Part shown: one piece after another, positions 1-6,178 of the stretch
Layout of the letters: the number at the start of each line of letters is the position of its first letter
Numbering within the stretch: position 1 is the first letter of the stretch
IMG/VR virus record: IMGVR_UViG_3300032284_003122
Coordinates: 1-23,438 of that record
Reading direction: 5' to 3' (one strand)
Length of the DNA: 23,438 nt
From: a virus
Notes under the pieces: generated by a model
Databases searched by the model: none
What the model saw: only the letters and a program-made list of their open reading frames with translations
What the model was told of the DNA's origin: nothing
Made by a program: the position numbers and the translations under genes

Positions 1-616
1 GCTTCCGTATAGCCTTTTCATATACCTTAATCATATATAGGTCTATTCCTTCTGGAAATAAATTCATAGCACACCATAATCTATGCCCACCATCAATTAC
101 AATCCAAGATTTATTATTATTCCAAGGTTTTTCAATACAAACCGGTTTAGATTTATCAGGACTTTTTAACCATTTTTTAGTGGTTTCTTCTAAAAATACT
201 TTTCTTTCTTCAGGTGTGTTTCCTTCTACTTTTCTTCCTTTAAAATATTCAACACCCGTTTGTATAGATTTTGCCCACTTACTCTCCCTTTCTGTTATTG
301 TTTTTTTAGATAGAAATGGATAAATTTCCTTAGTATTAGAAATACCTTCTTTAAATGTAAATTCAAACTCGTTAAGAATTTTTTCATTGTATATCCAAGG
401 AATTTGTATATTCTCTTGATGTTCAGAATTATTATCAATTCTGGTTAAATAGTCAACAACTTCTTTACTTAACCCCTTTTTAGTCAGATAATCTTTTTCA
501 ATAGATTTACATTCTTTCCATATCTTAGTATATTCAGGAGATGTATTAAAATTCTTCAACCCTAAATGGTGCTCAAATAATCTATTGTAGTCTTCAAATA
601 GTTTAATGTGTTTCAT
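1..616 (-). CDS. ParB/sulfiredoxin-like protein with N-terminal head-targeting-like motif (partial)
   Basis: The reading frame opens at the ATG complementary to 614-616 and stays open to the window edge, so the C terminus is missing (205 codons seen). The N terminus reads MKHIKLFEDYN, one of the recurring head-targeting-like elements in this window, with L-F-E as a possible prohead protease site. Near residues 170-185 the sequence WIVIDGGHRLWCAM resembles the D-G-x-H-R loop of ParB and sulfiredoxin-like nucleotide-binding domains; the preceding residues are strand-forming as in that fold. The rest is charged and helical with no recognised domain. It is divergent from the gene at 664, with 47 bases between the two starts. 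The motif is seen directly; membership of the ParB-like fold is an inference from one short motif, and the function is unknown. An internal head protein with a nuclease or nucleotide-binding role is possible. Confidence 0.6.
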   Translation of the reverse strand, partial: MKHIKLFEDYNRLFEHHLGLKNFNTSPEYTKIWKECKSIEKDYLTKKGLSKEVVDYLTRIDNNSEHQENIQIPWIYNEKILNEFEFTFKEGISNTKEIYPFLSKKTITERESKWAKSIQTGVEYFKGRKVEGNTPEERKVFLEETTKKWLKSPDKSKPVCIEKPWNNNKSWIVIDGGHRLWCAMNLFPEGIDLYMIKVYEKAIRK

Positions 617-634
617 AATTTTGGTTATTTTTAG

Positions 635-657
635 TATATATTAATTTTATATATATA
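635..657. promoter_or_regulatory. Divergent AT-rich promoter region with two TATATA boxes
   Basis: The 47-base gap between divergent starts at 616 (minus) and 664 (plus) holds AATATATA on the minus strand (635-642), 18 bases from the minus ATG, and TATATATA on the plus strand (650-657), only 6 bases from the plus ATG. The first is positioned like the boxes in front of other transcription units here. The second is unusually close to its start codon, so the plus gene may instead use the 635-642 box. Confidence 0.4.
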
Positions 658-663
658 GACAAT

Positions 664-1752
664 ATGAAACATCTAATTAAATTCTCTTTATTTGAAGAAG
701 TAAACCCTAAAGATATCGCAATGATTGAAAGCTTCAGCGATTACTTCACGGTGGCATTTGAGTTTGAAATAGAAACATTAGATAGAAGTAATATTAAGGT
801 TAAATTTAAAGATATTGACGAAGATGCGGTAGAAGATATTATAGATATTGTTTACAAAGACATGAGAATAAGAAAGAAATCCGAAAAAGATTTAGTTTAT
901 GATTTAATGTATAAATTATATGATCATGTTGAAGATAAATCTATTGATTTAAATACATTTGAAGAGATGTTTGATATTAATAAATACTAAACTGAAAGAG
1001 AAAAAAAAATAATAGATCATCTTAAAAACTCAATTAAATCATTTATTTACGAGGAGAATTATCCACATCTAAAAAGGATGGTTAAACAACATATGCCTAA
1101 CTTTACAAGAAAATGGTATAGAAAGATTGATTTTGTGGGTGATTCTACTTTAGATAGAGGTATTGAAATTAAACCAAAAACTTACATACCAAGTTTATCA
1201 GAATCAATTGAGATGATAAATGACTTTTATAATGATTTAGAAAAACAAGATTATTGGTACTTCTCAGAAAGAACTGGTATACACATAAACATTGGTTCAA
1301 ACCAACCAGTAGAGTGGAATCCAATTAAAGGTTTAATGTTGTTAAATGACTTCTCAGAAAAAGAAACAACACCCTACACATTCAAAGACATGACTTGGAG
1401 AATGAATAACAAGTTTTGTGGTTCTTTAATACCATATTTGAGAAAACTAACTGATAAAGAAAAGTTAAAGCTAAAATCTTTAGACCTACATAATTTAAAA
1501 GAAGCTGAAGTTGTATTAAATCAATTCATAAGTAAAAAAGTTACTGATATCGGATTTAAGAATCTTGGGTTCAACATAACAAAACTATCCAATAATTATG
1601 TTGAGTTTAGATATGCTGGTGGTGTACTATCAAGAGAAGTACTAATAGAGAAAGTTAAGTACTTTGCTTTTGTTGCTTATTGTATGACAAATGCAGAATA
1701 CAAAAGAAAAGAATATACTAAAAAACTATATAAATTTATAGATACACTATGA
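664..1752 (+). pseudogene. Amidoligase (ATP-grasp-like COOH-NH2 ligase) gene split by an in-frame TAA
   Basis: Two ORFs, 664-990 and 1078-1752, lie in the same frame. The 87 bases between them are also open and read as ordinary protein, so the whole is one 362-codon frame broken only by TAA at 988-990. The upstream piece carries the N-terminal F-E-F-E motif (residues 32-35) typical of amidoligases. The downstream piece carries the D-S-x-L-x-x-G-I-E-I motif (residues 160-169), T-G-I-H-I-N-I-G, and a late V-E-F-R-Y-A-G-G motif, all hallmarks of the family. Such enzymes form amide bonds between a carboxylate and an amine; the substrate is unknown. The N terminus MKHLIKFSLFEE is head-targeting-like. 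No promoter box or good start precedes 1078, so an independent downstream gene is unlikely. The stop could be a natural nonsense mutation, a readthrough site or a sequencing error. Confidence 0.75.
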
Positions 1753-2240
1753 AAAAGATGACTTACTTAAAAAAGTTCAACGAAGCTTCAGGAGAAGAAT
1801 GTGATTTTGAAACATTCAAAGAGATTATGATGGAATTATCTGATTATTTCCACTGCGAATTTCACGACTATACAAAAGAGAACGACTATTTTTACGATTG
1901 TGAATTAACGATACCTCAAATAAATGATGAGGAAGTTGATGAAGAAGGAACTTACTTAACAGCTAAATATTTACTTGAAGTAATACCACCAACAGATGAA
2001 CCAGGTAATATAGAGTTACTTTATACACCACTTGGCTATTCAGTTGACAATCAGATCGAAAATCTAGAAAAATTAAAGAACATTATTATGGCAAATAATA
2101 ATAAAATTAAAAAAATATTTAAACTACTTCAAGAAGAAATTGTTCCGAGGTTTCAAGCTTTTTCTAACTTTGAACAATGTTCGGTTGGATTTGACGGTGA
2201 TGTTTTAAGAATTTGTTTTGATATGCCTGACGAGGGTTAA
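1749..2240 (+). CDS. Small acidic protein with N-terminal head-targeting-like motif
   Basis: The start codon overlaps the stop of the amidoligase frame (ATGA), so the two are translationally coupled and probably belong to one unit. The 163-residue product begins MKKMTYLKKFNEASGEE, which has the aromatic-basic spacing of the recurring N-terminal element and an F-N-E/A junction like a prohead protease site. The rest is acidic, with many Asp and Glu and several aromatic residues, and ends in a short helix-rich part. No enzymatic motif was recognised. It may be a partner or substrate of the amidoligase or an internal head protein; this is inferred from position and the N-terminal element only. 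It converges with the gene on the opposite strand, overlapping it by four bases. Confidence 0.7.
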   Translation: MKKMTYLKKFNEASGEECDFETFKEIMMELSDYFHCEFHDYTKENDYFYDCELTIPQINDEEVDEEGTYLTAKYLLEVIPPTDEPGNIELLYTPLGYSVDNQIENLEKLKNIIMANNNKIKKIFKLLQEEIVPRFQAFSNFEQCSVGFDGDVLRICFDMPDEG

Positions 2241-2851
2241 ATCGGACAACTACTAGCAGTATAGATATACTTGTAATTTCTTTTAATTTTAACGCCTAAA
2301 CTTTCAGCGGTGGTTACAATGTCTTCAAGACATTCACCATCAGCACCACCAACTATTGTAACTTCTTTATCTTTTAATGATGTTAATAACTCATATAACT
2401 TCTTAGGGCAGTGATACCACTGATGGTTATTACCAATATAAACTATGTATGTATATTCTTTAGTAGGAAATATATCACCTTTCTTTAATAATTTCTTATC
2501 TTCTTTATCAGAAATATCATTATATACTTCTTTATCTAGAATTTTCTTATAAAAGTCAGCATCTACTTTATAATTGTATCTTTTTTCAATAAGTTCTTTT
2601 TGATTAGGGAAATGATAAAGATCTTTATGAATAGGAATAATCGGCTCATCATCATATAAATAATCTTTATCCACATTCTTACCATCTATGTGATTATCAA
2701 AAATTTGATAAACAATATCAAATTGTTTACAATACTTCTTTAATTCATTCAGATACATTTCTGAAAAAAACTTACGAAAGCTTTTCTGAACATCAACTAT
2801 AACCAATATAGATTGACTTTGAAAACTCTCAAATTTTTTAATATAAGCCAT
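2237..2851 (-). CDS. Isochorismatase-like cysteine hydrolase with N-terminal head-targeting-like motif
   Basis: After an N-terminal MAYIKKFESF element, the chain continues LVIVDVQKSF, the classic first strand of isochorismatase/nicotinamidase-type hydrolases with catalytic Asp20. Lys90 in E-K-R-Y-N-Y fits the catalytic lysine, and Cys174 in GGADGEC, followed by a helix and Gly-Val-Lys-Ile, fits the nucleophile and last strand of the fold. The Asp-Lys-Cys triad therefore appears complete in 204 residues, a usual family size. Known members hydrolyse nicotinamide, isochorismate or related amides; the substrate here cannot be told. In a phage, a role in NAD metabolism is possible but inferred. 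The HNH gene ends three bases upstream, and its last codons overlap a TATATATA box that sits close to this start. Confidence 0.7.
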   Translation of the reverse strand: MAYIKKFESFQSQSILVIVDVQKSFRKFFSEMYLNELKKYCKQFDIVYQIFDNHIDGKNVDKDYLYDDEPIIPIHKDLYHFPNQKELIEKRYNYKVDADFYKKILDKEVYNDISDKEDKKLLKKGDIFPTKEYTYIVYIGNNHQWYHCPKKLYELLTSLKDKEVTIVGGADGECLEDIVTTAESLGVKIKRNYKYIYTASSCPI

Positions 2852-2854
2852 TAA

Positions 2855-3544
2855 CTATATATAAAAATCAATTTTATCATTTTTAATATCTCTATTCACT
2901 TTACTACAAAGAGGTTGTAAGTTAGTATAGTGATTTAATCTAATTAATTCTTCGTCTGTTTTAGCAGACGATAGTGGTATTATGTGATCAATATCCCACC
3001 CATGATTTAATTCACCATTATATAAACCATAATTATCCCAAGTCATCCATTTTTCAAATTTAGATTCTAAATAAAATCTTAGATACTCATAAGAACACCC
3101 AATTATCTCATTTGTTTTGTGATTTTTAACCTTCATAAATCTCTTAACTAAAGACCTAGCAGAAACTTTAATTAGTTTATCAGGATCTTTTGTAGTAACA
3201 TTATGATAATAATTTTTTTTATATTCTCTTATTTTATCAATATTATCATTTCTCCACTTCTTATAAGTTTCACTTCTTTTATCTTTATTTACTAAAGCAT
3301 ATTCTTTGTCATATTCTTTTTTGAATTCTATATTTTCTATGTACCACTGCTTACTTTTATAATTACACTTTTCTTTATTTGATAAATAATAACCTTTTCT
3401 ATATTCTTTAATTTTATCTTTATTATCTATAGAGTATATTTTTCTACAATCTTTACAATTATGTCTATAGCCATCTTTACTTGATTTTAATTTACCAAAT
3501 GAATCAAGTGTTTTTACCTGTTTACATGAACAACAAACTTTCAT
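2855..3544 (-). CDS. HNH homing endonuclease with N-terminal zinc finger
   Basis: The 229-residue protein starts with a C-x-x-C...C-x-x-C zinc-binding unit (Cys4, Cys7, Cys30, Cys33). A long basic segment follows with repeated N-K-x-K-x-x-x-Y-x-K units, and the C-terminal HNH nuclease domain covers residues 183-225 (D-H at 186-187, then N208 and N217). This layout is common in free-standing phage HNH endonucleases, which cut a DNA site in genomes lacking the gene and so spread it. It stands alone between the isochorismatase-like gene and a bidirectional terminator and has its own upstream AATATATA box. It ends with TAG, while most neighbours end with TAA. The family is clear; homing activity and the target site are inferred. 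It is probably a recent insertion within this accessory block. Confidence 0.88.
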   Translation of the reverse strand: MKVCCSCKQVKTLDSFGKLKSSKDGYRHNCKDCRKIYSIDNKDKIKEYRKGYYLSNKEKCNYKSKQWYIENIEFKKEYDKEYALVNKDKRSETYKKWRNDNIDKIREYKKNYYHNVTTKDPDKLIKVSARSLVKRFMKVKNHKTNEIIGCSYEYLRFYLESKFEKWMTWDNYGLYNGELNHGWDIDHIIPLSSAKTDEELIRLNHYTNLQPLCSKVNRDIKNDKIDFYI

Positions 3545-3563
3545 AAATAACTTATTTTTATTA

Positions 3564-3571
3564 TATATATT
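3564..3571 (-). promoter_or_regulatory. AATATATA promoter-like box before the HNH gene
   Basis: On the minus strand the sequence AATATATA lies 19 bases upstream of the ATG at 3544, the same spacing as at several other unit-leading genes in this window. Confidence 0.4.
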
Positions 3572-3611
3572 AAAAATTGATAATCACATTGATGGTAATT
3601 TTATTAAATAA

Positions 3612-3639
3612 AAAACCCATCAAATATTTGATGGGTTTT
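3612..3639. terminator. Perfect 28-base palindromic terminator
   Basis: AAAACCCATCAAATATTTGATGGGTTTT is described here by its arms: AAAACCCAT at 3612-3620 and ATGGGTTTT at 3631-3639, with complementary sequence through the centre. It has A-rich and T-rich flanks on both sides, so it can act in either direction. It lies just after the stop of the minus-strand gene at 3662-4237. Confidence 0.85.
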
Positions 3640-3661
3640 AATTCTTTTAATATTTTATTAA

Positions 3662-4237
3662 TTAAAGAGGTAATTCTTCTTCACCTTCTTCTTTTTCTTC
3701 TTCACCTTGTGCTGGAGCTTCTTCCTCTTCAGCAGGAGCCTGAGCTTGTCCTTGTGCAGGTGATTGAGCTTGTCCTTGAGCAGGTTCTTCAAATTCACCT
3801 TGTGCAGGTGCTTGAGTTTGAGGAGCTTCTTCAGTTTGAGCTGGTTGAGCTGGTTGAGCTTGTGCCTGAGGAGCTTCTTGAGTTTGAGCTTGAGGTTGTG
3901 CTTCTACCTGAACTTGAGGTTGAGCCTGTGATTGTGTTTGAGTTTGTGATTGACCACCACCCATTAAAGCACCACCAGGGATTTTATCAACATCTAAGTT
4001 ATCCATATTAATAAACTTTACAATTTCTTCAGCAATATCAACATCACCAAAGAACGTGCGTAAGTTTTTACCAGTAGTATCTTTTACTTTTTTTACATAA
4101 GCATTGATTAAAGATTGAGGAATATCAATCATTGTCTTTACTTTGTAAATATCGTTAACTTGAAGAACAGATTCTCTAATAATTTCTTCTCTATTCTTTT
4201 TAACACGATAACTTTCATATGTTCTAATATGCTTCAT
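3662..4237 (-). CDS. Gln/Ala/Pro/Glu-rich protein with N-terminal head-targeting-like motif
   Basis: The 191-residue product has two parts. Residues 1 to about 90 start with MKHIRTYESY, the recurring N-terminal element with T-Y-E/S as a possible cleavage site, followed by a mixed helical domain. From about residue 95 onward the chain is low complexity, first Gln-rich (alternating S/T/A-Q), then A-Q-P and P-A-Q-G-Q repeats, ending in a run of Glu with a final L-P-L. The tail is acidic and has no predicted fold. In T4 the prohead core contains small acidic proteins; a scaffold or internal head role here is an inference from the acidic tail and the N-terminal element. The gene has its own upstream AATATATA box and a strong terminator. 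Confidence 0.75.
   Translation of the reverse strand: MKHIRTYESYRVKKNREEIIRESVLQVNDIYKVKTMIDIPQSLINAYVKKVKDTTGKNLRTFFGDVDIAEEIVKFINMDNLDVDKIPGGALMGGGQSQTQTQSQAQPQVQVEAQPQAQTQEAPQAQAQPAQPAQTEEAPQTQAPAQGEFEEPAQGQAQSPAQGQAQAPAEEEEAPAQGEEEKEEGEEELPL
3680..3955 (-). repeat. Low-complexity coding repeat (Gln-Ala-Pro units)
   Basis: The part of the gene coding the C-terminal tail is an imperfect tandem array built from short units translating to Q-A-Q, P-A-Q-G-Q and E-E-A-P. Such arrays can change length by slippage. The opposite strand is left open across it by chance, giving a leucine/glutamate-rich false ORF. Confidence 0.75.
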
Positions 4238-4262
4238 TTGTATTTGAATATTTTTTATAGAT

Positions 4263-4270
4263 TATATATT
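4263..4270 (-). promoter_or_regulatory. AATATATA promoter-like box
   Basis: It lies 25 bases upstream of the ATG at 4237 on the minus strand and matches the motif found before most unit-leading genes here. Confidence 0.4.
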
Positions 4271-4296
4271 AAGTATAAAAAGTCATTTTTTTCACA

Positions 4297-4809
4297 TTAA
4301 TGATGTGTTATAATACTTACTATTAAGCCAATGATAATGGCAGTACCGCCTATACCACCTATGACCATTTTAGTCTTTGCTTTTCTTAATTGTAAATTCT
4401 TCTCATCTATAACATTCTGTCTATTTTCTACTTGGTCCTCTAAAACCATAATCTTTTTAAGATAACCAGCAATCTCACCTTGTAATGCTGAAATTTGTTG
4501 ATCTTTATTATCTAAAGACTCTTTTAATTTTTGAATTTCCATTTTTTGTGAAGAAATTACCTGGTCTTTATCGTTAATAACTTTAATACAAACTGAATCT
4601 GAATTTTGCAATTGAGAATTAAGTTGTTCTAAAAGTCCTAATAGCTCCATATTATTATCAAGAGTTTGAGCTTGTTGTATAGTTATAACAACAACATCTT
4701 GACCATTTGAATCCTTTTCATATCTTGGGTATTCTATAGGATTTGAATATTGACAAAAAGCTGTTAAACTTAAAGTCATTCCTATAATTATTGATAAAAG
4801 TTTTTTCAT
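4297..4809 (-). CDS. Signal-peptide, coiled-coil and C-terminal membrane-anchor protein (candidate spanin component)
   Basis: Residues 1-20 form a signal peptide with a basic start, a hydrophobic core and the end L-T-A-F-C-Q. Cys19 could be a lipidation site, but the residues before it do not match the usual lipobox, so ordinary signal cleavage is equally possible. Residues about 60-140 are a long coiled coil with Gln, Lys, Glu and Leu in heptads. Residues about 147-166 are a Gly/Ile-rich membrane segment followed by T-H-H. A protein anchored at both ends across the envelope matches the plan of a unimolecular spanin, which fuses inner and outer membranes at lysis. Its start overlaps the stop of the upstream membrane coiled-coil gene by one base (TAATG), so the two are co-translated. 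The lysis role is inferred. Confidence 0.6.
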   Translation of the reverse strand: MKKLLSIIIGMTLSLTAFCQYSNPIEYPRYEKDSNGQDVVVITIQQAQTLDNNMELLGLLEQLNSQLQNSDSVCIKVINDKDQVISSQKMEIQKLKESLDNKDQQISALQGEIAGYLKKIMVLEDQVENRQNVIDEKNLQLRKAKTKMVIGGIGGTAIIIGLIVSIITHH

Positions 4810-5225
4810 TAGTGTGATAGTTTATTTTTTAGTGACTGCAAGAGTGAATCTCCTGTTCTATTAGGTGGATGGTTCTTAAAATCATTTATTTTACTTTTAG
4901 TTTCAGCCATATCATGTCTTAACTTATCTAAATTAGCTTTAGATTTATTAGCTTCAATTTCTGCTTTTTTTGTTTGAGCCTCTTGCTTAACTAATTCTGA
5001 TTGTAATTTAATATCCAATTGTTTAAGACTATCAGATTTTGCTTTCCAGGAGTTTATTTCAATATCAACCGCTGCTTTTTGTTTTTGTAATGAGTCGAAT
5101 TGTAACTCTAATTGTTTAACTCTTTCTTTTGATGCTGAATCACCAGATAAAAACCATTTGAAACCAAATAAAATTGTTAGTCCAAGTAAAACAAGTATCA
5201 AAATTGACTTAATGTCTAATTTCAT
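4809..5225 (-). CDS. Inner-membrane coiled-coil protein (candidate Rz-like i-spanin)
   Basis: The 138-residue chain has one N-terminal membrane segment (about residues 7-27). A long Lys/Gln/Glu/Leu coiled coil follows to about residue 115, and then a short tail with P-P-N-R-T-G-D-S. This is the layout of i-spanins such as lambda Rz: type II membrane topology with a periplasmic coiled coil. The next gene, overlapping by one base, codes a secreted coiled-coil protein, and paired overlapping membrane proteins are typical of spanin cassettes. No holin or endolysin is visible nearby, so the lysis assignment is not secure. It could also be a structural membrane protein. An AATATATA box lies 18 bases upstream. 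Confidence 0.6.
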   Translation of the reverse strand: MKLDIKSILILVLLGLTILFGFKWFLSGDSASKERVKQLELQFDSLQKQKAAVDIEINSWKAKSDSLKQLDIKLQSELVKQEAQTKKAEIEANKSKANLDKLRHDMAETKSKINDFKNHPPNRTGDSLLQSLKNKLSH

Positions 5226-5243
5226 AAAACTTATTATTTTTGC

Positions 5244-5251
5244 AATATATA
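5244..5251 (-). promoter_or_regulatory. TATATATT/AATATATA promoter-like box before the spanin-like pair
   Basis: An AT-alternating box lies 18 bases upstream of the minus-strand ATG at 5225, matching other unit-leading genes. Confidence 0.35.
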
Positions 5252-5290
5252 TTATTTTTCAATTTACCCTTTTAATTTTCAAAAATTTTA

Positions 5291-5300
5291 TATATATTTG
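5291..5300 (+). promoter_or_regulatory. Promoter-like box TATATATTTG before the HAD-ClpS operon
   Basis: The last eight bases (TATATTTG) fit the Bacteroidota -7 consensus TAnnTTTG, and the first part fits the AT-alternating box seen elsewhere here. It ends 26 bases upstream of the ATG at 5327. No clear TTTG -33 box was found. Confidence 0.4.
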
Positions 5301-5326
5301 TAAATATTTAAAAATAAACTACAATA

Positions 5327-5857
5327 ATGAGTTATAAAAGGCTGATATCATTTGACTTTGACGATACAATTTGTCACACTCCAAAGCCTGAAGAAGGTCA
5401 AAAAATTTGGAAAGAAAAAACTGGAACTGATTGGCCGTTTGGTGGTTGGTGGGGTAGACCAGAAAGTATAGACCCTGAAATATTTTATGTACCATTAAAT
5501 CAATGGGTTTATAAAAAATACTTAGAAGCCGTATCAGATCCAGATAACTATGTTATTTTGGCAACAGGTCGTCTTAGAAAAAAAACAGGAATGCTTGAAA
5601 ATGTTATGAGTATTCTAAACCAACATAATCTATCATTTGATGAAGTACATTTAAACTGGGGTGGTGATACATATAACTTCAAAACTAAACTATTTGAAGA
5701 AAAGATTGAAGAACTAGGAGTCCATGAGTTTATACTTTTTGACGATAGACATGAACATTTAATTAAGTTTGAAGAATGGGCAGCAGATCATCATGTAGAT
5801 GTTAAAGTTGTTGATGTTGTTAACAAAAAAGAAACTATTTTTTCAAATAATATATAA
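5327..5857 (+). CDS. HAD-superfamily phosphatase, Swiss-Army-Knife RNA-repair-like
   Basis: HAD motif I is D-F-D-D-T at residues 10-14 (nucleophile Asp10, general acid Asp12). Motif II is T-G-R at 80-82, a lysine near 119-121 can serve as motif III, and motif IV is F-D-D-R at 138-141. The segment G-G-W-W-G-R-P at 39-45 is typical of the HAD domain of the Swiss-Army-Knife RNA repair family. Such proteins are thought to remove phosphates from RNA or nucleotide ends; T4 repairs host-cleaved tRNA with a comparable phosphatase. Length (176 residues) fits a single HAD domain with a cap. ClpS follows six bases after the stop, so the two share one transcript. The HAD assignment is firm; the repair role is inferred. 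Confidence 0.8.
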   Translation: MSYKRLISFDFDDTICHTPKPEEGQKIWKEKTGTDWPFGGWWGRPESIDPEIFYVPLNQWVYKKYLEAVSDPDNYVILATGRLRKKTGMLENVMSILNQHNLSFDEVHLNWGGDTYNFKTKLFEEKIEELGVHEFILFDDRHEHLIKFEEWAADHHVDVKVVDVVNKKETIFSNNI

Positions 5858-5863
5858 TAAATT

Positions 5864-6148
5864 ATGGCAACAATTACCAAAAAGAAAACTGAATCAAAGG
5901 TAGATGAGATTTTATCAAAACCGTATAAGTTAATACTTCACAATGATGATCACAATACGTTTGATTGGGTTATCACTTGTTTAATGAAAGTTTGTAAACA
6001 CGAGCAAGAGCAAGCAACTCAGTGTGCTCACATAGTTCACTATAACGGATTTTGTGATGTTAAATATGGTGATATAGAAACAATCTCAACAATGAAAGAT
6101 AAACTAAGAAGTGCTGGACTAAGTGCGACAATGGAAGCAAATAATTAA
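5864..6148 (+). CDS. clpS: ClpS, adaptor of the ClpAP/ClpCP protease (N-degron recognition)
   Basis: The 94-residue protein matches ClpS over its full length after a charged N-terminal tail. H-N-D-D at residues 26-29 corresponds to the Asn-Asp-Asp loop that binds the free N terminus of N-degron substrates. V-H-Y-N-G with His59 corresponds to the conserved substrate-contact histidine. At the position of the E. coli Met40 gatekeeper there is Phe33. The N-T-F-D-W-V-I, K-V-C-K-H and Q-C-A-H-I-V-H segments are close to Bacteroidota ClpS proteins as I know them, which points to capture from such a host. Known ClpS delivers proteins with bulky N-terminal residues to ClpA; a phage copy could redirect host proteolysis. 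It ends at a strong terminator. Confidence 0.9.
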   Translation: MATITKKKTESKVDEILSKPYKLILHNDDHNTFDWVITCLMKVCKHEQEQATQCAHIVHYNGFCDVKYGDIETISTMKDKLRSAGLSATMEANN

Positions 6149-6150
6149 TA

Positions 6151-6178
6151 AAAAAAGACACAGAAATGTGTCTTTTTT
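6151..6178. terminator. Bidirectional terminator between clpS and terL
   Basis: A 12-base stem, AAAAAAGACACA (6151-6162) with TGTGTCTTTTTT (6167-6178), closes on a GAAA tetraloop. It has A and T runs on both sides and sits between convergent clpS and terL, so it can serve both. Confidence 0.88.

Noticed and set aside
988-990. TAA read as a sense codon through an alternative genetic code
   Set aside because: Most genes in the window end with TAA at sensible places, so general reassignment does not fit.
3680-3955. Short tandem repeats as a possible CRISPR array
   Set aside because: The units are imperfect, contiguous, in frame and have no spacers; they code the Gln/Ala/Pro tail.
3577-4011. 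Plus-strand ORF rich in Leu, Glu and Val
   Set aside because: It is the antisense of the Gln/Ala/Pro repeat gene; repeats lacking stops leave the other strand open, and the minus-strand product has a proper start, promoter box and terminator.
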